Made by a program: the position numbers and the translations under genes. The notes below the pieces were generated by a model, which ran no database searches, was not told where the DNA came from, and was given only the letters and a program-made list of their open reading frames with translations. Below, one piece after another: positions 26,000 to 34,534 of a DNA stretch of 64,000 nucleotides; the stretch's first letter is position 1, and each line of letters starts with the position of its first letter. This DNA is from JAKVCB01 sp963578605. GTDB lineage: Bacteria > Planctomycetota > Planctomycetia > Pirellulales > Lacipirellulaceae. The DNA lies in NCBI GenBank assembly GCA_963578605.1, contig CAUZEA010000006.1, positions 31,959-95,958 of the forward strand, written 5' to 3'.

Positions 26000-27673
26000 C
26001 TACTGAAAATCGACGAAATACAACTTGGCTTGCCGCATTTTGAAGCGGAGCATGACAGGCTCGCCGGGTTCGATACCAAGGTCATCATATTTTTTCCATC
26101 GGATGATGGTCTTGTGCTGATCGCCGATGATGGGGATGGCATCGTCAAAGGTGCGGCCCGGAATGGGCTTGCCGTAGAAGTCCGCCGCTTCGACCAGCAC
26201 TTCGCCGGCCCGGCTGGTCGAGGCATTGATGCGTGCCTGCTTACCCGGGGCCAGGAATGCAAAGGTGGTGAAGCGCCCCTGGTCGGTTGCTTCGATGCCC
26301 ATCAAGCGGCCCTTGGGCCAGATCGCCAGGCCCCACTTTTCAGCGTAGTATCCCCGGGGATATTTGTGTGGCAGGGGATCGCCGCGGAACGGAATGACCC
26401 AGCTTCCATCGCCCAATTCGGCAAGCCCCGGGTTAGGCATCCAAAGCGCACCGCCGTCCCATTGGCCGTAGTCCGACATTTCGAGCACGGGTGATCCCGG
26501 CGCCAAGTGCCACACTTTACCTTCCTGGCTGGTGTACAGGTCAATCGCGCAGCCGTCCCTGGCCTGGATGTAGCGCGACGGGAACATGAGATGGTTTTCG
26601 GGTGCACCGGGCACCGTTGTGTAGACGTTGAAGTAGAAGGTGTCTGTGGGAGACATCGAGGTGCTGGTCTCGATAACGATTTCTGACAGCGGGAAGTTCC
26701 GGAAGTCCGCTGACTCGGAACGGCCAATGGCGCGACGGCCGGCGAACTGGTGATACCGCGTGTGTTCAAGGGGATAGCCTTTGGCGCGGGAACCGACCTG
26801 GTACGTACGCATGTACATGACGTACTTCTTCAGCTTCGGGTCATAGTAGATGTACTGCCCGCCATCGCTGGCTTCGACGCTGATGGGCTCAGGCAAATCT
26901 GTCCAATGGAACCCGTCAGGCGAGACAGAACCGAAAACGGCGTGGACCCGGCCAGGGTCGGTTTCGGTGGCCATCTTTTGCCAGGGCCGCCGCTGCTTGT
27001 ACTCCTCGAAGGCTTCGAGATCATAATCGCTGTTCGTGGCCCGCTTGAAGCGCTCTGCTGGCGGGGCCATGGGGTCGTAGAACATGCGGGTGCCGGACGA
27101 GGGCGCCAAGTTGTTCTCCTTGCTCCCTTTGAACTCGACTAACCCGAGCCTGGGTCGTTCCCACGTAACACCATCTTTGGACTCGAAATAGCAACCGCCG
27201 CCCGGCTTGCAGTTGCCCCAGGCTATAATTTTGTCCTCGAGCTGGAGCAAACCAGTGATCTCGATCCCGTCCTTCTCCCACGGATACTCTGGCTCGATGG
27301 GGAATTCACCCTTCTGAGCCGGTTCACAAACCAGTTGAATGCCGTGGGGCAGATCGTATTCAACCCAATGCGTGTGGGGGTCGTTCGCTTTTGCCATGAC
27401 GCTGCGGTCTGCAAAGACGCTCTTCCCTTCGTCATCCTGCCAGTCGAATTGACCGGGCCGCACCCAGTACCAGGTGGTAAACGCCATGCGTTTGCCTATC
27501 ATTTCAAACGGTTCACCCCAGCCCAACTCGTGGTGGATTGCCGCGGCCCGATGGGGCATGAAGACCACCAGTCCCATCACCAGGGTGAGGGCGAACGAGG
27601 CCCAGGCCAGATGCCCAGTACCCATCAATGGCCCAGTACGATTGATTGGATTGTGCATTGGCAGATTCATCAT
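26000..27673 (-). CDS. Secreted beta-propeller glycosidase-like protein (GH32/GH43-like fold)
   Basis: 557 residues; ATG at 27673 after a GAGGAAAG site. The hydrophobic segment WASFALTLVMGLVVFMPHRAAA acts as signal peptide after an unusually long polar N-region. The mature part has repeated blade-like motifs: KIIAWGNCKPGGGCYFESKDGVTWERPRLG, SVSPDGFHWTDL, SADFRNF, YTSQEGKVWHLAPGSP and DGSWVIPF, which resemble five-bladed propellers of GH32/43/68-like secreted enzymes. The C-terminal ~100 residues form a beta-sandwich (GEVLVEAADFYGKPIPGR). Such proteins are common and uncharacterised in planctomycetes. Catalytic residues cannot be assigned. Confidence 0.75.
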   Translation of the reverse strand: MMNLPMHNPINRTGPLMGTGHLAWASFALTLVMGLVVFMPHRAAAIHHELGWGEPFEMIGKRMAFTTWYWVRPGQFDWQDDEGKSVFADRSVMAKANDPHTHWVEYDLPHGIQLVCEPAQKGEFPIEPEYPWEKDGIEITGLLQLEDKIIAWGNCKPGGGCYFESKDGVTWERPRLGLVEFKGSKENNLAPSSGTRMFYDPMAPPAERFKRATNSDYDLEAFEEYKQRRPWQKMATETDPGRVHAVFGSVSPDGFHWTDLPEPISVEASDGGQYIYYDPKLKKYVMYMRTYQVGSRAKGYPLEHTRYHQFAGRRAIGRSESADFRNFPLSEIVIETSTSMSPTDTFYFNVYTTVPGAPENHLMFPSRYIQARDGCAIDLYTSQEGKVWHLAPGSPVLEMSDYGQWDGGALWMPNPGLAELGDGSWVIPFRGDPLPHKYPRGYYAEKWGLAIWPKGRLMGIEATDQGRFTTFAFLAPGKQARINASTSRAGEVLVEAADFYGKPIPGRTFDDAIPIIGDQHKTIIRWKKYDDLGIEPGEPVMLRFKMRQAKLYFVDFQ

Positions 27674-27814
27674 AACTCTTTCCTCGTTGCGTCAACCTAG
27701 TTGAGCCGCACCTACCGCGCCGGCCCGTTGCCTGTCAGGCGTGGTGCAAGCCGCAAACTGAGATTTGTCATATAGACCTGCGCGCGACCATTGCAGACAG
27801 TTTTTTTAGGCGTG

Positions 27815-28327
27815 TTACGGTGTGCTGTCAACGATCGATTTCTTACTGGAACCGGTCTGGGGTGCACCGCTTTGTTCGCCCTTGGTGTTGATAGAATCGG
27901 CAATCCACCCTGCTTCAACGAAAGCATCGTCAAGCATCTCTTCTGTCGCAGACGCACCCTGCGTCCAGTTGATTAGCCGTCAGGTAAATCCGTATTGCGT
28001 TGCTGAACGGGCGTTGCGATCAATGTCCAGACCATTAATACGCACGGTCGGGCTACCAATAAACTTGTGTCGCTGAACGTCCTCGTCGGTCTTCACGAGG
28101 ATTCTCTGGATATTGATGTCGACATCAATTTTGTTCGCGTATTCTTTGATGAGAGCGACCGCCCTCTCCGTATTTGCTCAACCTTTGGTTTGTAGAACTG
28201 TCACAGTTCTTTTCATTGAGAGCTCGGAACGTGTCTGTTCTGCGTCGTTCGTGTCGTTGTGATGACCGCACGAAAGCAGTAATGCTGGTAACAGCACGAA
28301 AAGGAAGCGTGAAACGGGTTTGGTCAT
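27815..28327 (-). CDS. Candidate two-selenocysteine thioredoxin-fold lipoprotein (UGA codons 50 and 116)
   Basis: From ATG 28327 one frame runs 170 codons to TAA (27815-27817), broken only by TGA at codon 50 (28178-28180) and 116 (27980-27982). The start encodes a lipoprotein signal, RFLFVLLPALLLSC. The rest matches small thioredoxin-like proteins: VTVLQTKG-U-ANTERAVALI, then FIGSPTVRINGLDIDRNA, then QYGFT-U-RLINWTQGAS. In relatives known to me the two UGA positions are conserved cysteines (GC.NT and YG..CR). After each TGA lies a hairpin of bacterial SECIS type: GAGAG/CTCTC with loop GGCGGTCG, and GACGCA/TGCGTC with loop GGG. Other genes here use TGA as stop. The ATG lies 11 bases from an attC-like site. 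Alternative: a pseudogene with two chance nonsense mutations. No selenocysteine machinery genes are in the window. Confidence 0.7.
27951..27965 (-). promoter_or_regulatory. SECIS-like hairpin after second in-frame TGA
   Basis: Fourteen bases after the TGA at 27980-27982: perfect 6-bp stem GACGCA/TGCGTC with loop GGG, loop starting 21 bases after the UGA. Meets the usual bacterial SECIS pattern (short stem-loop, G in the first loop positions, 16-37 bases from UGA). Confidence 0.62.
28151..28168 (-). promoter_or_regulatory. SECIS-like hairpin after first in-frame TGA
   Basis: Nine bases after the TGA at 28178-28180: stem GAGAG/CTCTC, 8-base loop GGCGGTCG that begins with GG and contains GGU. 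Loop starts 15 bases after the UGA, close to the spacing described for bacterial SECIS elements. Confidence 0.6.
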
Positions 28328-28337
28328 GCTAGTTTGA

Positions 28338-28396
28338 GCCTAAGGTGAGAGTTCGACGGCGCGGTCTACCGCGCCCGCTGAAGCGCCTTGTTAGAT
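28338..28396 (-). repeat. attC-like integron recombination site
   Basis: Read on the minus strand, the 59-bp element starts with ATCTAAC (fits RYYYAAC, the R'' box) and ends with CTTAGGC (one mismatch from GTTRRRY, the R' box). The arms pair imperfectly (CTAA/TTAG, TTC/GAA) around a perfect central hairpin GGCGCGGT-CT-ACCGCGCC (28358-28375 on plus), as attC sites do. It lies 10 bases after the stop of the 80-residue gene and 11 bases before the next ATG, the spacing of gene cassettes. No IntI-type integrase is in the window. Confidence 0.5.
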
Positions 28397-28405
28397 GCCT
28401 CTATG

Positions 28406-28648
28406 TCATCCAACAATACGTAATGCCAAATATGGGGTAACATTGAACAGGATGACACATATCTTGAAGAATCCCATACTGGCGTAGTGAATCGCATCGA
28501 ACTTTTCCCACGACAACTTGAACCACTTCCCATGAATTCGATAGATCCAATCGTGGGCCAGCGTGAAACCCAGGAACCACAATAGCAGAACCCCGATGTT
28601 GATTACCGCGCACCAGGCTAAACTATCACGAATTAACTCAACGGTCAT
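28406..28648 (-). CDS. Small membrane protein, DUF6868-like
   Basis: 80 residues, ATG at 28648 after GAAAGAGAGAT. Two hydrophobic segments (about 12-31, AWCAVINIGVLLLWFLGFTL, and 59-78, GFFKICVILFNVTPYLALRI) flank a conserved middle, HDWIYRIHGKWFKLSWEKFD, typical of a widespread small membrane protein family of unknown function (I believe DUF6868). The attC-like element follows its stop codon directly, so it has the layout of an integron cassette. Confidence 0.78.
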   Translation of the reverse strand: MTVELIRDSLAWCAVINIGVLLLWFLGFTLAHDWIYRIHGKWFKLSWEKFDAIHYASMGFFKICVILFNVTPYLALRIVG

Positions 28649-28709
28649 TTCTTATCTCTCTTTCCGGCATGTAACGACGAAGATCACCGGGGTGGCCGGG
28701 CCCAATTTT

Positions 28710-31700
28710 TCACCACCGCAACGTGACACGCTCACCAAGAAGGTCCCCAGACAGGCCACGATAACGGTCCCACTCGAACTGCTTGCCCTGGTTGTCATCA
28801 TCGCGATCGGCCGCGAACACTTCCTTGGCAAGTTCCTGCCGATTGGCATTGTCGTCACTTGCCAGAAGGGATAGTAAATCCCCAACTCCGGACGTTACGT
28901 TCGTTGTTGTGGACTCAAGAGAGAGCGGCTCTGTTTCTGGCACCAACACCCGTGAGGAGTCCAGCTGTGAGAGTGCCATGTTGAGAAATGCCATGTCGAG
29001 AAATGCCATGTCGAGAAATGCCATGTCGAGAAATGCGATCTTCATCGGGATCGAATCAACCGGGTCTGGTTCCCCCATTGGAGCGAAGTCGTGTGAGGAC
29101 TCCACCTGTGCAATCGCCTGGTCGACGGTCGCGGGAGGTACCTCTTCAAACGCGCTGGCTGCCGCCGATCCAATCGTTTGCCCAAAGTGAGCGACCCACA
29201 CCTGGTAGTCGTCATTGTCGATCTGGCAATTCTGATCATGGTCTGCCCGCAGATCGCCGGTCGATCCGAGCGTGTCGCGCCAAATTGTATAGTCTGCGGC
29301 GTCAACGACATTGTCGCCATTAAAGTCACCGGGCAATACGGGTTCGTCCGGTCCAGGTAGGGGCGGGCCTTCGGTCAGTTTGACCGTTCCGTTGCCAACG
29401 TTCTTAATGAAGACATGTCCACACGGATCGACGTGATAAGCATCAACCGTCGCGTTACGTACGTCCTGTTCCGACGTCATCATCGTCGCGTTGGCCACGT
29501 TCACGCCCGCCCACGGGTGCTTGACTCGCACAAAGACGTAGTCACCGCCACCGATGGTATCAATAACATTCACGTCGATTTTGTTGCTGTTGAGAGGCGT
29601 ATCGTAATTGACCGTGTAGACAAAATCGGTGTTCATCACCAGGCCGATCTGAGTATACGCTTCGTGCTCTGGTATATCGGTGTGGCTGGCATCTGTACCA
29701 GGACCACCCGTGCGCGAAATAGTCGTGGTTGGTTGATTAGCGGGGGCAAGCCCATGAATCAGCTTGAGATGACCAAACCGGCGTTGGCTCACGGCCGCCT
29801 TTTCCCAACCTGGCAGCACGATGTCGCCGTCGGATCGCATCATGGGATGATCGTAGATGATCGACTGCCCGGTAGTGCCGGTGAGCGTGCCGTCGGTGTC
29901 GTAAAGCGAGAAGCCCCAGTGACGTGAAAGCGTGTTGTTCTTTAGGGAGTCTGGGAATGTAAACGGTGTTGCCGGGTCGCTAATGGTAATTTCTTCGAAA
30001 ATGTGGTTTGCGTGGCGACTCGAGGCGCCAATGACAGTGAACAGGCCGGCACCCGCGTTGTTGAAGCCGGCAAAGTGAACGTTACGGACCGTGTTGGGGC
30101 CGTCGTAGACTGCAAAACCATGCTTTTTCGCGCCGGCGATGACGTTGTCGGTCGCGCCGACAATGAGCGAGTCGCTAATCGTTTGGTCGAAGGCGAACAT
30201 GGTGCCCTGATAGTTGTTCGCCAGCAGGGCGTTGGTGACGTGGATGTTGCCCGTACCTCGGATGTAAATGCCGTTCTTGGTGTTAGCAAAGGCAGTGAGG
30301 TCGGTGAAATCGGCGATCGTCGGCGGGTCGTAGTGGGCGCTGATAGCTTCGTCGGTGTCTACATCTGGTCCGCCGTCGATATCCAGGCCGATCGCGTTCG
30401 AATGAGCCCGGTTACCTTGGAACAGTTTGAGTGCGGTCGTCTGCGGGTTGACGCCAGCGTATTGTGGATCGTTCATCGATTGATTGAGCGGTCCGGTCGG
30501 CAGCGCAACCCAGAAGCCCGATCCCGTTTGTGAGCCCCCCGCTACGTTGCCGACAAACTCGTTGTCGGGATTGGTGATCCAGAACGTGCCGGGTCCGCTG
30601 ATTTGCAACTGCTTCGGTCCCAGGTCGGTCGGCAACAACTCTTCACCCGGCTGCGGCTCGCGTGTCACGAGCCCCAGGTTGTAGTAGAACTTGTTACCTG
30701 TCTCGACCGCGTTTTCCAGGAAATAGCCACTTCCGATATGGTCGTAAGCGACCGTCCGCTCCACGAGAATGTTGTGCGAGGCGTGGATCGTCACCACCCG
30801 GTTGAAAGAGTGGTGAATGCTGGTGTTCTTGAGATAGTCACCGGCACGGTCACCCGCCAAATGCCAGTGGACCGGGTAGCGGGCGAGTTGGCTTTTCTGC
30901 CCCATGTGATGCAGCTCAATGCCGTCGATGTGTACCACGCCGGCCCCGGGCATGAACATCAGATGCCCGCCGATACCGTCACTGATGATAGATCCATCCG
31001 ACAGGCGGACATTGTCAATGTAGGCGTTGTTCGGCCCGCCCCCCACATTTTCAGCTTTGTTGGTCCAGCGGATTGCCAGCGGATTGCCGATCGCATCGTC
31101 TCCGTCCGACAGGCTCGCCGCTACGGTCAACTCATCAAACGTACCTCGGTTTGACCAGACTCCTTCGAGTGTGGCGAGCGCTACAAAATTGGCCGCATCA
31201 CTGGAGCCACCATCCTGGTATCCCAGCTCAAGGAAGTAACCATTGCCTGGACCAAGATTAAGACTCGTAGCGTCAACTTGAAGAGCGTACGTGGTGGCTT
31301 GAGCCAGATGTTGTGTAACGTTTCGGATGACGATCGGAGTTCCGTCGGGATCGGCCATGGACTTTGGCTGTGACCGTGTAAACGCCATTACATCGCCTTC
31401 GGGCGGCACTAAACCATTGGCTGTTGGATGGCCGACTGGCGCGGCCGCATAACCGTTGTCTCCCGGCAAGAATGAGTCGACGATCCAAGGGGCGTGGGGT
31501 CCCTGGCCAAGTGGACTGGCGGTTGTTCCACCGTCCTCAAACCCAGAATCCTCAACGGCGAGTATATTTCCGACCTCCGTGCCTGCACCGCTCGCGTCCC
31601 CCTGAATCTTGATATTCCGGCTGAGGAGGCCGACCTCGGCACGTTCATCGAGCGTGTAGATCGTGCCGTCACCACGGTCGTAGGTTTGCAGTTTGCCATA

Positions 31701-32405
31701 GTGCTGTTTAGCAAGCGGCTGGTCGATTCGCACACTCATCGAACCGGGCAGGACTTCGGTGATAGTTCGCACCTCCGCCTCGTCCATGTCGAAACTGGTC
31801 GAGGCAATCACAATTTGATCGCCTACATCCCAGTCAATGGGTTCCTTGAGCATTATTCCTGCAGCGCCACTCGCCGCGGTGGCGCCCAACTGTGTCCAAC
31901 TCACCTTTTCTTTGCCGTACAGATGGATCTCGCCGCCAGCCCGGGACATCAGGAAGGCGTTGTTAGTGGCGACGCCCACGGAGGGAAAATTGGCCAGCGG
32001 GTCGTCTCCTTCGAGTGTGATGGTCAGCGTATTGGTGTCGTACCGATCTGCCTCCGTGCCAACGCGTAACACGCCACCATCAACCAGGATCCAGTCGGAG
32101 ACGAGCGTCTTGTGTGAGACTCCGTTCTCGACGGCTTCGAGCGTGCCGTTGACCAGCAACGTCTTTGCGTCGTGCGCCGAGCCGTCGAGTTGGACTGCGC
32201 GGCCGGCCGGTATGACCACGTCATCGCTGCGCGAGGGAACCCCATTGTCCCAAACGCCCGGGTCCAACCAGCTCCCGCTGGCGATGGCGGTCGTCGTAGC
32301 CAGGGCGATCCGATCCTCAAGACGCTCGAAATGCAACCGGAGTCGCGTCGCAGAGATTAAGCGACCAGGCTTTCGTACGATGCTCCAACTGGGCAATCTG
32401 AACAC
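28710..32405 (-). CDS. Giant secreted G8-domain / right-handed beta-helix protein with dockerin
   Basis: 1231 residues; the start is taken as GTG at 32405, with no clear ribosome binding site. The N-terminus carries a LEPR-XLL-like motif (LHFERLEDRIALATT). A G8 domain follows (about 40-170: SWLDPGVWDNGVPSRSDDVV) and a CEMIP-like beta-helix with His-rich turns (IDGIELHHMGQKSQLARYPV, HWHLAGDRAGDYLKNTSIHH). A dockerin-like pair (GDFNGDNVVDAADYTIWRDT, DQNCQIDNDDYQVWVAHFG) lies about 1035-1090. The tail holds four tandem copies of a 5-residue unit (AFLDM/AFLNM). G8 proteins act on or bind extracellular polysaccharides; role here unknown. Cell surface. A strong shared-type promoter lies about 120 bases upstream. 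Confidence 0.85.
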   Translation of the reverse strand: MFRLPSWSIVRKPGRLISATRLRLHFERLEDRIALATTTAIASGSWLDPGVWDNGVPSRSDDVVIPAGRAVQLDGSAHDAKTLLVNGTLEAVENGVSHKTLVSDWILVDGGVLRVGTEADRYDTNTLTITLEGDDPLANFPSVGVATNNAFLMSRAGGEIHLYGKEKVSWTQLGATAASGAAGIMLKEPIDWDVGDQIVIASTSFDMDEAEVRTITEVLPGSMSVRIDQPLAKQHYGKLQTYDRGDGTIYTLDERAEVGLLSRNIKIQGDASGAGTEVGNILAVEDSGFEDGGTTASPLGQGPHAPWIVDSFLPGDNGYAAAPVGHPTANGLVPPEGDVMAFTRSQPKSMADPDGTPIVIRNVTQHLAQATTYALQVDATSLNLGPGNGYFLELGYQDGGSSDAANFVALATLEGVWSNRGTFDELTVAASLSDGDDAIGNPLAIRWTNKAENVGGGPNNAYIDNVRLSDGSIISDGIGGHLMFMPGAGVVHIDGIELHHMGQKSQLARYPVHWHLAGDRAGDYLKNTSIHHSFNRVVTIHASHNILVERTVAYDHIGSGYFLENAVETGNKFYYNLGLVTREPQPGEELLPTDLGPKQLQISGPGTFWITNPDNEFVGNVAGGSQTGSGFWVALPTGPLNQSMNDPQYAGVNPQTTALKLFQGNRAHSNAIGLDIDGGPDVDTDEAISAHYDPPTIADFTDLTAFANTKNGIYIRGTGNIHVTNALLANNYQGTMFAFDQTISDSLIVGATDNVIAGAKKHGFAVYDGPNTVRNVHFAGFNNAGAGLFTVIGASSRHANHIFEEITISDPATPFTFPDSLKNNTLSRHWGFSLYDTDGTLTGTTGQSIIYDHPMMRSDGDIVLPGWEKAAVSQRRFGHLKLIHGLAPANQPTTTISRTGGPGTDASHTDIPEHEAYTQIGLVMNTDFVYTVNYDTPLNSNKIDVNVIDTIGGGDYVFVRVKHPWAGVNVANATMMTSEQDVRNATVDAYHVDPCGHVFIKNVGNGTVKLTEGPPLPGPDEPVLPGDFNGDNVVDAADYTIWRDTLGSTGDLRADHDQNCQIDNDDYQVWVAHFGQTIGSAAASAFEEVPPATVDQAIAQVESSHDFAPMGEPDPVDSIPMKIAFLDMAFLDMAFLDMAFLNMALSQLDSSRVLVPETEPLSLESTTTNVTSGVGDLLSLLASDDNANRQELAKEVFAADRDDDNQGKQFEWDRYRGLSGDLLGERVTLRW
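28975..29034. repeat. Coding minisatellite, four 15-bp units
   Basis: GCCATG(T/C... )-type unit GCCATGTCGAGAAAT repeated four times in register (first copy has TTG for TCG), encoding MAFLD/MAFLN on the minus strand within the tail of the G8 protein. Confidence 0.95.
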
Positions 32406-32523
32406 GGCAGGCTTTAGAGGATTGGTAATAGGGATGTGAACGACACCCAGCCTCTCCCGAGGCGAATGTCATAGCTGACACGCATTTTGAAGCGCCTTTG
32501 CTTACCCCTGACCCGCTGTGTTG

Positions 32524-32552
32524 AGTATAAACGCGTCGAGACTTCCAGTCAA
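32524..32552 (-). promoter_or_regulatory. Sigma-70-type promoter of the G8 protein gene, shared motif copy 2
   Basis: Minus strand: TTGACT (32552-32547), 17-base spacer GGAAGTCTCGACGCGTT, TATACT (32529-32524), followed by CAACAC. Spacer and flanks resemble the copies at 20283 and 35240. Confidence 0.7.
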
Positions 32553-32707
32553 ATCTTGGCCCCGGGTTCGCATGGTGATGTATCGCCCAATGGCGGGGTT
32601 GCGGAATTGAGTGACGGGGCCGGGCAGCCCCGATGCCGGACTGTTGAGTCTGAAGGTCGATACTGTCAGTGACCTGAACCTGCTGGCGACGATTGGGGGT
32701 GTTGGCG

Positions 32708-32938
32708 TGCCCCGGTGACTACAACAATGGCGAGGTCGATGCGGCTGACACTACGCTTTGGTGCGACAATCTGGGTACGAACATTCCGCGGGAAAACAAT
32801 TCCATGGGCGGCTTGATTGGCAAGGGACAATACCTCCGGTGGAAGTAGAACTTCGGTAGCTCTGGCACCGGTAGTGGGACGGCCATCCCCGAACGCACCA
32901 ACTTATGGTTGATGGCTTGCTTGGGTCGTTGTGAGCGG
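32708..32938 (+). pseudogene. Fossil of a dockerin / PEP-CTERM protein end
   Basis: The frame from 32708 reads CPGDYNNGEVDAADTTLWCD, NLGTNIPRENNSMGGLIGKG, QYLRWK, stop (TAG 32846-32848), NFGSSGTGSGTAIPERTNLW, LMACLGRC. This is a dockerin repeat pair followed by a PEP-CTERM signal in which the motif has become PER, key residues have changed and a stop has appeared where a Gln (CAG) is likely. No start or upstream domains remain. The rest of 32406-33088 shows no gene. Confidence 0.7.
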
Positions 32939-33088
32939 GTCACCCCAACCAGCTCGATTGCAGAGTGGTACGTTTTCAATCGGCCAACCATTACCAAAAC
33001 AAGCGGAATTCGGACCGGTGCCAAACCTGTACGGTCCTTTCCGCCCGGTAGTGGCTGTGGCCGACCGCGCACACAACCGTGTCCTGGG

Positions 33089-33116
33089 TTGTTGCATAAA
33101 TTGAATGCCGTACAAT
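33089..33116 (+). promoter_or_regulatory. Possible promoter of the DUF1559 gene
   Basis: TTGTTG at 33089 and TACAAT at 33111 with a 16-base spacer, about 105 bases before the chosen start codon. Confidence 0.4.
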
Positions 33117-33221
33117 AAACATGTGATGCGCGTGATCTATTGCGCGTGTGATTCAACCGCGGACAAGTGCCTTCCTCCTCTTTCCTACAACTCGGTTCTC
33201 AAGAATCTGTGGAATTGTCGC

Positions 33222-34505
33222 ATGACGACACAAAATTCCAGTTCGCGCCGTTTCAGCTATGGAGGGGCCGGTCAAGCGTGGCTCGGTTTTTACATGGGTT
33301 GCTCTGGTTGGTTCGGTCGGCTTGGTCGCAGCAGGCAGCGGTTCTGTAAGCTTCCGCGAAGCGGTCGATTCGCCGGTCGCTCTCCGGCGGCCGCTGCCCG
33401 TCCATCGCTCCAAGGTTCCACTGTCCAATCTTGTTCACGGGGCCGAAGAAATCCAAATACAACCGGGCAGCATGGCCGCTTCTCTCGGCGCCTACATGGT
33501 TTTACCCTCGTTGAGCTGCTCGTGGTGATTGCGATCATCGGCATTCTAATTGCCCTGTTGTTACCGGCTGTGCAGGCAGCTCGGGAGGCAGCCCGCCGCG
33601 TGCAGTGCACCAATAATCTCAAACAGATTGCGTTGGCGGTATACAATTTCCACGATGTCTACAAGCAAATACCGGCGGCTGCCGCATGGGATGAAGCCCC
33701 CACCTGGTTTGTATTGATTCTGCCATTCATGGAAGAACAAGAGCAGTTCGATCGGTGGGTCTTGGACAACAAGTGGTATTCAGGAGTGAATAAACGTATC
33801 TGGGAGGATTATGAGGCCGGGTTCGGCCAGGTACCGGGATATCGCTGTCCCAGCCGGGTGCGACCCGCTGGTGAATTTCACGAGAGCTGCAAAGCCTGTG
33901 GCGAGCTCTTTCGAGTTGCGCCCTATGGCGACTATGCCGGGAATGCCGGGACCCATTACTTGTGTTGCGATCCCACGCAGTTTTACCCAAGCGGTCAAGC
34001 GTTTGGCCCTCCACACCGGGGCTACATGCATAGTCACGACGGCGTAATTCTGCAGCAAATGTGGGGACCTTATTGCTGTACGCAGTACAAATCGCAGCTC
34101 AGCTTCAAATCCATTGTCGACGGCTTGAGCAAGACCTGGTTAGTTGGAGAAAAGCACGTCGTGGAGGGGCGGCATGGCCCTACAGGTTGCGCGGAAACAA
34201 GTTGTAAAAGTGTGGGCTGCGACGGCACGTGGGCAGGTGTCAATGAATGGAATCAGGTGACGCGGTTAGTCGGACGAGATTATCCCGTTGCCAGGGGGCC
34301 AACCGATGACACGTTCGATCCTTTTATTATGGTCTTTGGAAGTTGGCATCCGGGGGTCTGTCTCATGGCGACCTGTGATGGCGCGGTGAATGTCGTCGAT
34401 ACGACCGCCGACGCCGAGGTGTTGCAACAAAAGGCCTCGCGTGACGATGACGCATGGGGAAGAGTCTGCAGAAAATTTCGCCTCTCATCGGTCTGCCCAC
34501 CTTAG
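33222..34505 (+). CDS. DUF1559 protein with prepilin-like N-terminus
   Basis: 427 residues from the ATG at 33222; the frame is open to 33105, but no better start is seen. About 90 basic residues precede the cleavage/methylation-type motif GFTLVELLVVIAIIGILIAL followed by LPAVQAAREAARRVQCTNN, the hallmark of the planctomycete DUF1559 family (pilin- or pseudopilin-like). The rest is the DUF1559 domain with conserved Cys and the C-terminal FGSWHPGVCLMATCDGAVNVV (the family's HPGG...DGSV region). The leader is much longer than normal for prepilins, so the true start could be nearer the motif. Followed after about 30 bases by a small lipoprotein gene, the usual partner. Membrane/surface protein of unknown role. 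Confidence 0.88.
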   Translation: MTTQNSSSRRFSYGGAGQAWLGFYMGCSGWFGRLGRSRQRFCKLPRSGRFAGRSPAAAARPSLQGSTVQSCSRGRRNPNTTGQHGRFSRRLHGFTLVELLVVIAIIGILIALLLPAVQAAREAARRVQCTNNLKQIALAVYNFHDVYKQIPAAAAWDEAPTWFVLILPFMEEQEQFDRWVLDNKWYSGVNKRIWEDYEAGFGQVPGYRCPSRVRPAGEFHESCKACGELFRVAPYGDYAGNAGTHYLCCDPTQFYPSGQAFGPPHRGYMHSHDGVILQQMWGPYCCTQYKSQLSFKSIVDGLSKTWLVGEKHVVEGRHGPTGCAETSCKSVGCDGTWAGVNEWNQVTRLVGRDYPVARGPTDDTFDPFIMVFGSWHPGVCLMATCDGAVNVVDTTADAEVLQQKASRDDDAWGRVCRKFRLSSVCPP

Positions 34506-34534
34506 TTTAGTCAAGCCTAAATTTTCGGGTGACA

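Noticed and set aside
27712..27957. 81-codon minus-strand frame overlapping the end of the candidate selenoprotein gene
   Set aside because: No ribosome binding site or domain; the overlapping frame with TGA read-through has strong family similarity.
27815..28327. Reassignment of UGA to Trp or Gly (alternative genetic code) as the reason for the TGA codons
   Set aside because: Several intact genes in the window end at TGA (e.g. 7867-7869 and the malate synthase stop), and the TGAs fall at Cys positions.
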